Source of the DNA: Bimuria novae-zelandiae CBS 107.79
Lineage: Eukaryota; Ascomycota; Dothideomycetes; Pleosporales; Didymosphaeriaceae
Length of the DNA stretch: 64,000 bases
Direction: 5' to 3'
Assembly: GCA_010015655.1 (NCBI GenBank)
Contig: ML976675.1
Span: forward strand, 676,144-740,143
Positions 8,300 to 20,441 of the stretch are shown one piece after another. A program made the position numbers and the translations under genes. The notes beneath the pieces are model-generated. The model made no database searches. It saw only the letters and a list, made by a program, of their open reading frames with translations, and was not told the origin of the DNA. Position 1 is the stretch's first letter. Each line of letters opens with the position of its first letter.

Positions 8300-11200
8300 T
8301 CCCTCTACTCGTATTAATAGCATGTTACTGTTAATAAATTGTTTAAGTGCGCGATTTAGCGTGGCTTTCGTAAGTGCGTTCGCAGGGTTATCTTTACTAT
8401 TAATCTATTAGATCTCCGCGATCTCACGGCGCTCGTACGACTGGCGGAGTGCTATAATGTCGATTATTAGGCGCTTCTCATTCGTGGTGCTAAGTTTGAC
8501 GAGGCACTCATACAGTGAGTATAAGTCTGTATATATAACGAGTGGGATCGACGGTAGACCTAGGCGTTCTATAATTATCTTAAGTGTTGTTAAGATAGCG
8601 ATAGCGATGTCGACGCCACTAACTATGCTATATATCTCTAATGCTAGGACGCTTCTAGTAACGCGTTTGTATTTAGTTAAACTCTAATAGATTATGTTGC
8701 TACGTATGTTAAACGTATTATCTTGTCTACTAGACTTATTAACAAGGACAAGTAGGTACCCTAGCTATAAGCTAAGGTTTTAGTTATTTACGAAAGAACT
8801 ATTTATAAATACTATTAATTTAGCTATAGCGAGGTTAAGGGGAATGTACTATAATCCTTGCTGCAAGTTCTTAGCTTGCTACTTTAGTTAGTAGTTAAGT
8901 TTCCTATAGTCCGTGTCCGCAGGTTACTGTATTTGCGCAGTCGTAGAAAGGTTAAAAGATACTTTAGGTTAGCAGATAGAAGTAATATACGCGCCGCGCG
9001 CGCGCTGCTCTATATACCTCTATACTTAGTCTATTACCTTTAAATTAATAGTATTAATTTTAGCTCCTTGCCCCTTCTACGTTAGTTAAATAGCGTCTTT
9101 ACGCAACGTAAGGGTGTATTTATTAAACTCTAGTAGTACCTCTTTAGATAGTCTCTCCTTTAGCTTAGCTTAAAAGTTAGCTTTCTAGAGCGCGGCGTCT
9201 TCTACGCTAAAGAATATAGGTATTATAATTACGAGCGTATTGTCTGTTTATAGACCTACTATACTAAACGTTTCTAGTTCTCTGTTCGTAATCAAGAGGC
9301 ATAGATTATACGTAGATATAGCCATGTCGAGCTCTTTATAATAGTGTCCTTAGTACGTAGTAAACTAGTAAACTCCTGCCTCTACAATTCTATATAGTGG
9401 CTTGATCACGCGAATGATCGTACCCTTAGGATAGTTTATTATAAGCTCCTTAGGCAGGTGCGCCAAAATCGTGCGGAATAGCTTAGTTTATGCCTGTAGG
9501 TATGCCTGTGTGATATCGCGTAGTTCCATAGACATGCCTTTAGTAAGTAATGCGGGTGCTAGGGCTAGTATTAAGCGCTAACTAGCTCGTTAGATAGTTA
9601 GCGACTACGTTAGGATTTTATATTTACCCTTATTATTATAGCCTTAAATAACAAGTCGTGATTTCTCGTACGGGACTATAGTCTTGCCTTTAACTTCGCG
9701 AACTATACGCGACTTAAAAATATAATGCCTATTATATATAGTTAGGTTAAATAGCTTAAAACTAAACACTCTACGGCTAATAAGGTTATTAATCTCTTTT
9801 TAGTTAGATACTTTGAAAGGGGCGCCTGGGGTGTTAATCACGCCGTTATTACGTAGCTTAACGGCTAGGGCGTAATTATCCTCCTCCTTCCTCGTCAGGT
9901 ATTGCACTATACGCTTATTCTTAAATCCAGGCGGGCAGCCCCGCTTACGTGGCTAGGCTGACTATGTAGCTGCTAGTAGCTACTATTTAGTAGTAATTAG
10001 TCCTTCCCCTTCGTCTACGGCTAGAATCACGTCTATAGTCGTGTCTTGGTAGTAAGGTTTTACAACTATAGATCGGAACGTTGTTAGGCCGTTAACTATA
10101 TCTATAGTAACATCGTAATTCTTTATATTAATAACCTTATACGGCCCTTGCCATCCATTCTTCTCACGCTATACTATTACCTTACTCTATAGAGGTAGTA
10201 AGAGTAACTTATCTATATTTAGCCTATTCCTAGTGTTGAGTGCGTTGCTTACTACACGTTCTATTACGGCCCTCCGCAGCGCCTTTATCGCTTTCTAGAT
10301 TGCTTCAGCGCGACGTATTGTCGATGGTGATGGTGGCGAGTCCATGGATACCCAAGGGTATGCGCCGAAGACGAGCAGCGTGGGTACAAGTCCGTTTGGG
10401 CTAGTGGTGTTGTTAACGGCCTTAACTGCTATCTATAGCACTGCGACGTCGCTAGTGCTAGAGTTAAGCTCTACCCTTATAATCTTGTACGCGCGTCTAA
10501 GAGGTGCATAGTACCTTTCTACCTTGCTAATAGACTAGTAAGCCTCTACTAGCACCTGTTTATAGGTGATTCCTATAATTTTTACTTTAGATCTAAACTT
10601 AATAGATGCGAAGTTGGTACCTGCGTTATAAGTAATAATATCTAGCGGCCCTTAGTACGTATTAATCTATAGCAAACGGATTGCCTCCTAGGTGTCTTTC
10701 GCACTTATAGATCGTAGAAATCGAGCGCTATTAAAGGTCGTAGCTAAATTAATCACGTAAAGCACTGGCTTCCCACTTAGGTATATTACGTCTATAAAAA
10801 TCTTAAAGTTAAATTCCTAGTTATCTTTTAGCTAGAATTTAAATCGTCGTGGCGCTTAATCGTGTGCTTAGTAATAGTAGCATAACTTTTAGATCTTGCG
10901 GAGTAGCTATTTATCTACGTCGTTATGCCTTGCATATTTAAGCAGTTATATTAGCCGTTTAATAGCCAGGTGCCTAAACCTCTAATATAGACGTTAGAGC
11001 TTAGTTTCTATAAGGAATACCCGCGCGTGCTCTGCCTTACTTAGGTAGAACTACAAATGTCCCTATTTGCGAATTACTGGGAAGGTTGCTTTCCCTTGTA
11101 CTAGCTAATCTATAGTATTATTAAAGTATACGTGCAACCAATCCATGTCTTTTAGATAGAGAAGGAACGGGGTTAGTACGTCTAAGACCTTAAATTTAAT

Positions 11201-13600
11201 ATTTCTAATCTCTATACGCACGTGCGTAGTTTTAATTAATATAGTAATACTTCCTTTACTAAATTAAACTAATGCGTTTCTAGCAGTAGACGTGTCTAAA
11301 GTTACTATAGGATCCTTAGTTTAGAGCGCCTAAAATTACTCCTTTTTAGCTGTTAATACGTTAGAGGCACTAGTGTCAGGGAGGATACCCTAGTACGTAA
11401 CTCGTAAGTAGTAGTCCTTAATAAGAAACTGCGTTACTAGCGTTGTAGGTTCCTTATACCTATAGACGTTATCTCTGGTTACCTAGTGCATAAAAGCCTA
11501 ATCTATAAAGTATTTAACTACTAGTCTTTAGTCTTCTTCCTTTTCCTCTTCCTCTTGCTTTTTTTTTTAAAAAACTAGTTAACTTCTTCCCCTTCGTACG
11601 TAATAAGAAATGTTATAAATTCTATTTACTTGCCTATAATATTGTAGTATGCAATATACTATACTTTAGATTACCTTCTTTCCTTAAGCGTATGGTTCGT
11701 AGACTAATAGCCTGTCTTGCCGCAGATATAGCACTTCTTGTTACTTCGTGTGTTAGTCCGCAGGTTGTCTCTAGAACGCTGCTAAGGTTAGCTACGTTTG
11801 CTAATAAACTTGCCTCGTGCACTTTATAAGTTGTAATCCTCTCGCGTTCTTCTAGAGCTATTAATAGTATATTAATAGTCTAAGTAGTACTAGTTATTAT
11901 AGTCTGTCTTAGTAAAGTTAATAGAGGTAGTTATAGCGAGCGAGTTTTTAATTAAAGATCGTAAATCTCTAAACAGGACCTTACACTCTAGGGACGGCCT
12001 GTAGAGCGCCATCGCAAACTCTTTAACGCCCTAGCATGCTGTAATCACAGTCGTCCGGAGTGCATATTCTCCCATGTACTACTAGCCAAGAGCCCTCTAA
12101 CACAACTAGAGCTTGTCTAGCATAATGTTAAAGACCTTATAAGGTGTTTTGTCAGGGTTCTCCTTGCGGACTTTAATAAAAGATATTATTATCTAGTCCG
12201 CGTAGTAGTGGCTATAATTAACATCTATGTTAAAGTGGTTCTTTAGCTTTGTGTATATAGTTAGGAATATGTCCGTCTACTAATTAATAAAGTAGAGGTA
12301 ATACTCCTGTGCACGGCCTTCCAGGATCCGCGGAAAGACTATATAGAATTAGTCTAGTTAGATGTCTGCGTGATAGCAGATACTATAAAAAATCTTTAGC
12401 TTATTATTTAAGAGGTTATATGGCTTCCTTGTGTACTTCTTCTCACGGTCCTATATCTTAGTGAAGATATTAATTGTCTTTAGATCCAGTTTCTTGTTGC
12501 TAAACTCGATTAGGGGAATTGCCCTATACGGGTCTGTGTCACCTAAGGGCATGATTAGAGGAACGCTTTATCCTTTTAGACGTTGTAGGTATGCTAGTGT
12601 GTATTCGCGGAATCTATTAAAGTTATTATATAAAAAAGGAGGTTATTAACTTTGCTATTGCTAGTCTGCCCATAGTGTCTATTTAATTATTTCTATAAGT
12701 AGTTCTGCAAGTTGTTATCCTTAATCTAATTATTAACTAGCTTAATCCTAGATGCGTGTCTTATCTTAAGCGTAGGTTCTTTAATCCTCTACGTCCTAGT
12801 CTCTTGCCCTTATAGAGGTTTAGCTCTAGGTTTAACCTGCTATCCCCACGTTCGTGGGTTATACTAATCCTATAGTGTGTTGTCTTAGTATTATTCGCTC
12901 TTGTAGCATATACGCGGCTAACCGCTTATTAAAGGTAGTAGATTAGAACTAATTATCTAGCTATTTTAGGCAATCCTCTATGCGCAGTAATTTAGCCACG
13001 GCTTCGCTTAGCGACATATTAACACGACTAGTATACACGCCCTTAAAGTAGAGGATCCGCTTTAGTTCCTTAGTGTATACTATATACGCACGCCGGAATA
13101 TAGCTTTATTCTATCCTTTAAAGTCCTAATAGAACTCACTAAAGAGCTCTGTATCTACTATAGGCTAATCTGTGTAGTCCGCGATCGCACGCGCAATGTA
13201 CGTCGTTGCTATAGTTACGTCTATCTTATTGTCTAGGGCTACGATCTTATTGTCCTAGATCTTTAGATTAATGTAACGCCACTCTCTTGCCTTTAGATTA
13301 GTAGTTCCTAGCAACTCCTCTTATATAAGCGTATAGCCTTTATTACTGCTAGCTATTTCTTCCGATATTTATTATTGTTAACGCGTATCGTGCTAGCTAT
13401 GTTCGCTAGGGACTTATTAGTAGTCTTAGATTATACACGAGTTAAGTGCGACTAGATAGGGGTTAGTGCGTGTATAGACTACGTCTTAGAACGCTCTAAT
13501 ACGGCTGGAATAGTTAGTCTTAAGCTAGATAAGACGCCTAATACAGCTAACAGTGAACTTAGCACAGATAACTCCGTCACTAATATATATAACTAGGGAA
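8300..13600 (-). pseudogene. copia-1 gag-pol polyprotein, RIP-inactivated
   Basis: Read on the minus strand from right to left. A gag zinc knuckle remains as CYICGKTGY near 11,705-11,735, with its His changed to Tyr. The integrase core shows GPLDIITYNAGTNFASIKF and then KVERYYAPLRRAYKII near 10.5-10.65 kb, and LVPTLLVFGAYP near 10.35 kb. The reverse transcriptase shows KSRLVI-GYN, RLILALAPALL, KPLYRIVEAGV and TDNTLVI (the DD dyad now DN) between about 9.2 and 9.75 kb. RNase H should follow down to about 8.3 kb but was not clearly read. Stops are mostly TAG/TAA at expected Gln or Trp positions. Ends are approximate. Confidence 0.78.
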
Positions 13601-13668
13601 CGCGCGGGGCTACAGGATCTGTCTCTTCTAACCTAACTATCTATAACTACCATGTAATCACTAATTAG

Positions 13669-13868
13669 TGTTGGTAGGCCTTTGTACGATCGTACGGGTG
13701 ATAACAGTAACAAATGTCTTGTATATTACTATTAGTATATTCTATCTATGAACGTGGGTGCTACGAAGGTATACATGGGCTCGGTGCGAGTCGGACCGAA
13801 GTAGGATCGAGGCGGTACGTTGGGCAGCATCAAGCAGCCTCAGGCGATGGGATATGTGTATACCGACA
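13669..13868 (-). repeat. copia-1 5' LTR
   Basis: 200 bp, the less mutated LTR: TGTTGGTAGG at one end and ACCGACA at the other. Immediately followed by the CTAGG duplication. No obvious primer-binding site matching the half-tRNA type of the other copia elements was seen. Confidence 0.88.
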
Positions 13869-14122
13869 CTAGGTATGCGCACTTACTAACTTAATAAGCT
13901 TAGCTCTTAAAGTCTAGTCTTACTATACGCGATAATTAAGCGCTAGTGTATTAACTATGTTACTTATAAATACGTTTATTAGTAGGTGCTAGTGGGTAAG
14001 ACGGTGTCCTGCAAGGAGTGCTATACTTATAAGCTTACTAGCTATACTAGATAAGTATGCTTTAGTTTAACTTATTCTAGATAACTTTAGAGTGTGCTTT
14101 ACTAACTTCTTCCTTTTCTTAG

Positions 14123-14830
14123 ATTTAGCCTGCCTTTGACGAAGTTAGCCGCGAAGAGTTTACTAATATTATAATTATTAGTATAGGCTACCTTATAAAT
14201 AAAGTTTTAAAAAGTAGCTAGGAATAAAAAGTCTTTTTTATTAATCTTAACGAGTTTTATTCTGCTTATAAGGTTACTATTATTAAATACTATACCTCCT
14301 TTAAGGGCAAGACTGCTACTACTTTAAGCCTCATTACTTTTTTTTAAAACTATTTAGCTCTTAGAGCGTATTACTATTATAGTTCAAAAAACTTTTAATC
14401 TTCTTTAAATTTATGCTACTAACTTTAAAGCATTTTATTAAGAGTGTAAGAACCTTTCTATGAGTTCCTTTTAAATAATAAAGCTATCGTCTAAAGCTAA
14501 TATTATATAGCTCTCTAATAATTTCATGGTAATAGATAAGGGTATTATAATAAATAATTTTTAGATAATAAATAATACCCTCGCGGGAGCTAATATACCT
14601 ACTTAAGCCTACTAGGGCTTACGCTAGCAGCTTTAAGCTATTATAATTAAAGAGCGCCTAAGTAAGGAGGATAATAGCTTCTCTAACCCTAGTAGTATAT
14701 TAAAAGACGGAGAAGTAGACGTAAATATTATTAAAAAGGATTTTACTATTTTTTTAGTAGCTAAAGATATCTTTTTTGCCTAGTTTCTCGCTTCTTTTTA
14801 TTTTAGTTTACTTTTAAGGCTTTCTTCTTT
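14123..14830 (+). pseudogene. Antisense reading frame in gypsy-1, downstream exon-like part
   Basis: Follows a strong 3' splice signal: CTAAC (14102-14106), a pyrimidine tract and TTCTTAG ending at 14122. The frame then reads PAFDEVSREEFTNIIIISI, KVFFINLNEFYSAYK and KYYTSFKGKTATTLSL, with stops only where Gln could stand. Near 14440-14460 the reading shifts to another frame that starts at an ATG (14460) and gives LSNNFMVIDKGIIINNF and ERLSKEDNSFSNPSSILKDG, again with stops only of the CAR-to-TAR type, to about 14,830. The frame change may be an intron or an indel. No family recognised. It runs opposite to, and beyond the end of, gypsy-1 pol. Confidence 0.33.
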
Positions 14831-15299
14831 TGTAAGGATTATTTTTTACTATTATAAAAATTATTTAGTTCCCTTATTATCCTTAGTAGTTTGAAGGATT
14901 TTTTAAGTTACTATCTTAGGATTTCTTCTTAACTTTTTTCTGTAATACTTAATTTTATCTTTTAATAATATTGTTCCTACTCTTATCTTAGACACCTTTA
15001 TTTAGCTAAATTCTTTCACTTAGTAAAATAGGCATTGTAAAGCCTCCTTTAGGCCCTACTAAAAGCTAATTTAGGGGATATTATAGTAGAATTTTATTAG
15101 GAGTTTTCTGTTATAATTTTAATATAGCTTAGTAAACTTCTCCTAATAGTCTAACGTAGTAGCTTAGTTAAGGTTTTTATAAGATTCTTAAGTTCTTTAA
15201 AAGTAGTTTTTTTATTATACTAGGTATTTTACTCCCTTGCCTCTACGGGAATAGCGTTTTTTATATATATTAACTATGCTATACTTCTCCTTTCTCTCT

Positions 15300-18200
15300 T
15301 TTATTATAATTGCTTCGGGCTGGGCGTTAGTAGTGTTTTAGCTAGGAAGAGGATTTAATAAGGCTAATTTTAGCTTATTTATATAGAATCTTAGGTGCAT
15401 GTTTAACAGGACATCTAGTTCTACTATATAAGAATTTATTACTTCTCTTATAGTAAACTTTCCTTACTTCTAGTTGGGCTTCTTACTTAGATATTAGTTT
15501 TAGAGGTAGTTCTTATACTTTAGCTATACCTTGTCTTCTTTCTTTAAAAATAAAGTATTTTTATATTAATAGTTCGCCAGGCGCTTTTATTCTTATTAAG
15601 CTATTATTATTTTTACTTAGATAAAGTTAAAACCCTTTTTAAACTTTTTTATTATTACCTTTATAGCCTTCTTTACGTTAGTTCTAAGCTCTAAGGCTAA
15701 TCTCTGTATCTCGAAGTTCTTAACTAGTTTAACGTTCTAGCTATAGAATAAGAAAAATAGGCTAACTCTTATTAATATAGCTTCTCGCCCTTTAATAGCT
15801 ATCTAAGCTATAGGAAGCTACTTTATTTAATTATCTTATTACTAGTTATAGTACGCCTAGAGTTTATTTATTCTATCTACCTATTTATCTCTAGGTGCTT
15901 TACTATAAATAATCTTTAGTTAATACCTGCTTATTTATAGAGTGTAGTCTAAAATTCGCTTACGAATTGTCCCCCGCGATCTAATATAATAGAGGAGGGA
16001 AAAAAGTAGTCTACTACTTAGTATTAAAAAAACGCTATCGTAACTATAGGTATATTAAGATTTAAGAGACTAATAAACTTAAGGTCTTTACTAAGTTTAT
16101 ATATAATTATTATAATATTCGTGCAGCTATTGCTCTTAGGTAAAATAGTAATAAAAACTATTATAATATCCTTCTATTCTTGTTTAAGTAGTAATAAGGG
16201 CTTTAGTACGCCCTATTTTATTTCTCTCTACGGTTTAGTTCTTCTATAGATATTATAGTTATTAATATACTACCTTACTTGTTAGATATCTTTAAGAAAA
16301 AGTAGTCTTAAGTAAGAATTTTATAGGTATTTAATTATTTTAAATATTTTAAAGCTAGGGAACTATGCGCGACCACTATTAGCTTTATTTATAAAAGTTT
16401 TAATTTTAGTACTTATTTTCTTAACCTATAGCGTAGGTACCCTTAGTTATCTATACTATATTCTAAGATACTAATAAATAACTTCTATCTAGGTTTGAAC
16501 TTCCTAAGCCTATTCTTAATATAGGCCTATACCTTACTATACGCACTGTCTTTATCGCATTCTACCTCTTACTATATAGTATTAAAGTCTAGTTAGCGTC
16601 GCTTAGCAGGGCTATCGCCTCCTTAGAGGGTTAATATAAGTAGTTTAGAGCGTGTTAGGTAAGTAAGCACTAAGTCCTTATCTATTTTAATATAGTTAGG
16701 TTCCTCTATAGTAGTAAGTATTTAGGGGATAAAGAATTTTAAGCTATTTATTTTAGTAGTTTCCTAAAAAAGTATAGAGTACTTTAACTTTAATTTATTA
16801 TCTCCACCGTTCTTTAGTAGAATTTAGTCCCTTTAAAAGAGGGTATTCGTCCTAGAGTTTACTAATCCTAGTCTATATATAAATATTATATTAATATAGC
16901 TAAGTATATTTACTTACTAAACGTGTCGTTTATCTAACTATTATTTAGTAGTAAAATACGTAAGGGTCTTATAATTAGTGTAGACCGTAAGGTGCTTTAC
17001 TACTTAATATATATAGTTTTATTTATCTATATATTTAATAACTATAAGTATTTCTTTATCGTAGATAGCGTAGTTATATTCTATTAGGCTATTCTTTACT
17101 AAAAAGTAAGCTACTAGGCGTAATATTCTATTATTATTATACTAGAAGAAGTATCCCCTAGTTAACTAGCTAGAGGCGTCTACTTTTAGTACTAATTCTT
17201 ATTTAGGGTTAAAGTAGGCTAGTGCGGGGTCCGTATAGAACGCTATTTTTAGGAAGTTAAATATATACTACTACTCTTTTACTAGTAAGCTTTATAAGGG
17301 GGCTTACTATACTAGAGAAGACTTATATAAATCTTTAATAAAAGTTTATAAAGCCTATAAAGCTTTAAACTTTTTTTTACTAAAGTAAGTAGCGTTTATT
17401 TTTAAATTACTTAGACTTTATCTAGGTCTATACCTACGCCCTTATTAACTTTTATAATAAATTTAAGGTACTTAGTCTTTTTAACGTAGAACTTAAATTT
17501 CTTAATATCTAAGTATAGCCCTATAGCCCCTAACTTTTAAATTATAGTATTTACTTTCTTTTCGTGGTCTTTTTAGCTACCACTAGCGGAGATAAAAACG
17601 TTATTTATATATATTAAGTAATAGTTATTAAGGTACTTTTTTAGTACCTAGTTAATACACTGCTAGAATATACTTAGCGCGTTAGCTAGGCTAAAAAGAA
17701 CTACTAGCTACTTATAAAAACCAAATTAGGTTTTAAACGCTATTTTCTATTCCTCGCCTTTTATTATCTAAAGCTTATAAAAGGCTTAAATTATATTAAG
17801 TTTACTAAACTATTTAGCCTTTATAAGAAGCTAAAGAGTCTTACTAATTAATAGTAAAAGGTACTAGTCCTTCTTTAAAATAGCGTTTAAGGCTTAATAA
17901 TTAACGTAAAAGCGTAGTCCTCTACTAGGGTTTTTAGTATATAATACTAAGGTAGCAGTGCTAGACTTACTTACTTAAATAAAGGCTTTATTTAAGTATT
18001 TAGTAAGCTTTTTTTAAAGGACGAGCAACTCCTCGCGAGATATATTAAATAAAGGGCTATAAGGGATCTTTAGGGTCTTGCTATCTTTTTCCCTAAAAGA
18101 GATAAAAAGATTTACTCTAGGTCCTTAGTGCGTGGGGAGCTTGTCAGCTTGTTCCCTATAAAAGATACTCCACAAGTCCTTAAAAGCTTTAGGTAGTAAC

Positions 18201-20280
18201 TCTTATAGGTTTACTTTTAGCTTACAGGTTACCGCCTTCTATATATCTTTTATTAATATAGAAAATACCTTAGCCTTGTCTCTTAGGCATTAATTACGCT
18301 AATTTAGGGTCATAAAGGCTATAGTTAATACTACTTAAGACTTTATTAATAGTTTTTTACCTTTTCAGTTATAGATATAGATGCCTAAACTTTTAATCTA
18401 AATTAATTTCTTTACTAGGGCTAGTTTAACCTTATTCTTTTTTATTTAGGTTAGGCCAAGGATTAGATCGTACGACCCGTCCTTAGGTAAGATATATAGC
18501 TATATTAGTTTTATATAGCTATTAATATCTACTTCTAATTAGACTACTTCGCGTACGAAGAGTCGCATACCTCTAATACTAATAACCTTTTATAGATAGG
18601 GTAGGTTCTTGCGCTGTAGGTAGGCTTTTATTATAAATTTTTCTAATATAAATCTAAAAGTTAAATAACTTAAATTAATTAGTATTAATGTAAATATAAT
18701 ATTATTAATAAGCGAGTGTACTATTACTAGTTTTAAGTCTAGCTATAGCCTTTAAAAGTTATTACAACTTATCTTTTACCATTTTCCTACTTTTACCTCT
18801 TGTCGGCGACTATTACTAGGAGGATCTAGTTTTCTAAATTAGTAAAAGCTATATTAAACTTTTTATTAAAGGAGTTTTTAGTAGTAGGTATAGCGGCGCG
18901 AACTTGTGCTAGCTTTATTATAGGTAAAAGTTTATACTACTTTACGCGGTACCCTATATCTTTATAATAAAAATAGGAATTATTCTTTTTACGGGTTTCT
19001 ATTACCTCGCACGACACCTATATGGCTTATTTCTAGGTATTACTAAACCTGTATCTTATAGCTCTATTTATTACTTAGTGTCTTTTATCTTGGCTTTGTT
19101 AGTTAGATATTCTTTTAAAGTTAGCTTAGATAGGTTCCTAATCTATCTCGTCTAGCACCCCGTTCTTAGCAGAAAACTTTAGTAACTACAATATATTTTA
19201 GAAAAGGTTTTTTTTAACCGTATTAACTCTTTTTTGACCCTTTATAGGTTCTAATTATTATGTATATTTACTATAACTATTTAGTCCTGTAAGTCCTTGC
19301 GAAAGCTTTAAAGGTATAGGTTCTTTAAAATCTCTTAACTATACTCCTTAGCTTTTATAGCGTAGTTATTAAAGTTAAAGTTAAAGTTAGGAAGCTTTTA
19401 GTTCTCTTATTATATTATAAGTAAGTAGTTACGCGCGATTTCTTCTGCTAGGTAGTTATAAAAGTTATAATTTAGTAGCTTTTAGAGGTTAGCTTTAGTG
19501 TATCCTAAGTAGTAGTCTAAGTATATAATTCCTATTATCGCTACACGTTCTGTTAATTAACTAATAATATATTTAGGTATATTTTTAAGGTAGTCCCTAT
19601 CCTCTAGGAGCTTATATTATTTGCTATTAAAGTAGGCTAAGTTAAGGATTTTAGGATAGTAGCTTCTTCCTTAGTTTAAGATAAACTCTACTATTAATCT
19701 CTTTAGTAGTTTTATCTATTAGTCTACTTCTAATAGATAATTTATACCTCTTATTTTTTAGAAGTATTATTATATTATTAGGGGTTCTTAGCGCCTCTTT
19801 ACTATTTTTTTAGTTAGTCCTCTTACTCCTTATAATAGTGTTTAAAAGGTGTTTTAAAGGTTAATAAGTACTTTAATCTTGCTTAGGAATCACTATATTT
19901 TATTCTTATTAACTCTTAATACCTAAAGTTTAATTATAAATAGGGAGGCTATCCTTTTATTCCTCTAGCTATTACTTTTTTATAAGCAAATAGCTCGCTA
20001 CGCATAATTATTCGCGCTAAAATATAGACTTTTAGTAAAAGGTCCTATTCTTGTTTTTATAACTTTTTTATTTAGTAACGATAGTCTTGCTAGCGTTAAG
20101 TGTCTATTAGGACTTCTTCTTAATTACTTACTAGGAACGGTTTTATTTCTTTACAGATCTAGGAGTTACCTTTATAGTATTTATTTACGTAAGTCCTTTA
20201 ACTTCGTGTGCTACTTTATAGCTTTAGTTTATAATTATATTTAAAATCTACTTATCCCGCGATAGGTAAAAGTAATTAAA
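15300..20280 (-). pseudogene. gypsy-1 gag-pol, RIP-inactivated
   Basis: Minus strand, right to left. The gag zinc knuckle near 18,955-19,000 reads YFYYKDIGYRVK, where Cys and His positions have become Tyr. The reverse transcriptase near 17.4-17.75 kb reads KIAFKT-FGFYK, VVLFSLANALSIF and YYLIYINNVFISASGS (the YIDD active site now YINN, as G-to-A RIP gives), then FKFYVKKTKYLKFIIKVNKG. The integrase C-terminal region near 15.3-15.55 kb reads KRLANYQYK, KKEDKVQLKYK, SKKPN-KQGKFTIREVIN and YIVELDVLLNMHLRFYINKL, typical of the end of gypsy pol. Boundaries are approximate. Confidence 0.72.
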
Positions 20281-20291
20281 TTTAATATAAA

Positions 20292-20441
20292 AGGCTAGGT
20301 GCTTAAGGAGCTAAAGGTGCTAAAAGAATACTTATAAATTTAATAAAGAGTTTAAAGTTAAGCTTTAGGCATTAAACTTATATATCTAGGGTTCGTATAA
20401 CCGAGGGTCAAGGATCCGAGGCAACAACTGGGCGTAGCCCA
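20292..20441 (-). repeat. gypsy-1 5' LTR (right copy)
   Basis: 150-bp direct repeat of 7203-7352. On the minus strand it begins TGGGCTACGCCCAGTTG and stays GC-richer in that half, so it is the better preserved copy. The far end lacks an obvious CA, so the boundary there may be off by a few bases. Confidence 0.7.

Larger units (their letters stand above)
8049..13868 (-). mobile_element. Ty1/copia LTR retrotransposon (copia-1), RIP-decayed, inserted in gypsy-1
   Basis: A 5,820-bp element with 200-bp LTRs (8049-8248, 13669-13868) starting TGTTGG and ending CGACA or its RIP form TAACA. It is flanked by the perfect 5-bp duplication CTAGG (8044-8048, 13869-13873). The coding direction is minus: a gag zinc knuckle near 11.7 kb, integrase near 10.5 kb, reverse transcriptase near 9.2-9.8 kb, so integrase precedes reverse transcriptase as in copia. 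LTR differences are transitions. Confidence 0.9.
7203..20441 (-). mobile_element. Ty3/gypsy LTR retrotransposon (gypsy-1), RIP-decayed, split by a copia element
   Basis: Two 150-bp direct repeats (7203-7352, 20292-20441) bound a region with a gypsy gag-pol order on the minus strand: zinc knuckle near 18.96-19.0 kb, reverse transcriptase near 17.4-17.9 kb, then the integrase C-terminal region near 15.3-15.55 kb. A complete Ty1/copia element with its own 5-bp duplication sits at 8049-13868. About 2 kb of gypsy-1 DNA lies between the end of pol and the 3' LTR, longer than usual; it holds the plus-strand frame described separately. No clean target duplication was found. Heavily RIP-mutated. Confidence 0.75.

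Noticed and set aside
8457..8687. 76-codon plus frame within copia-1
   Set aside because: Coding direction of copia-1 is minus and this region should be its RNase H end; no independent support.
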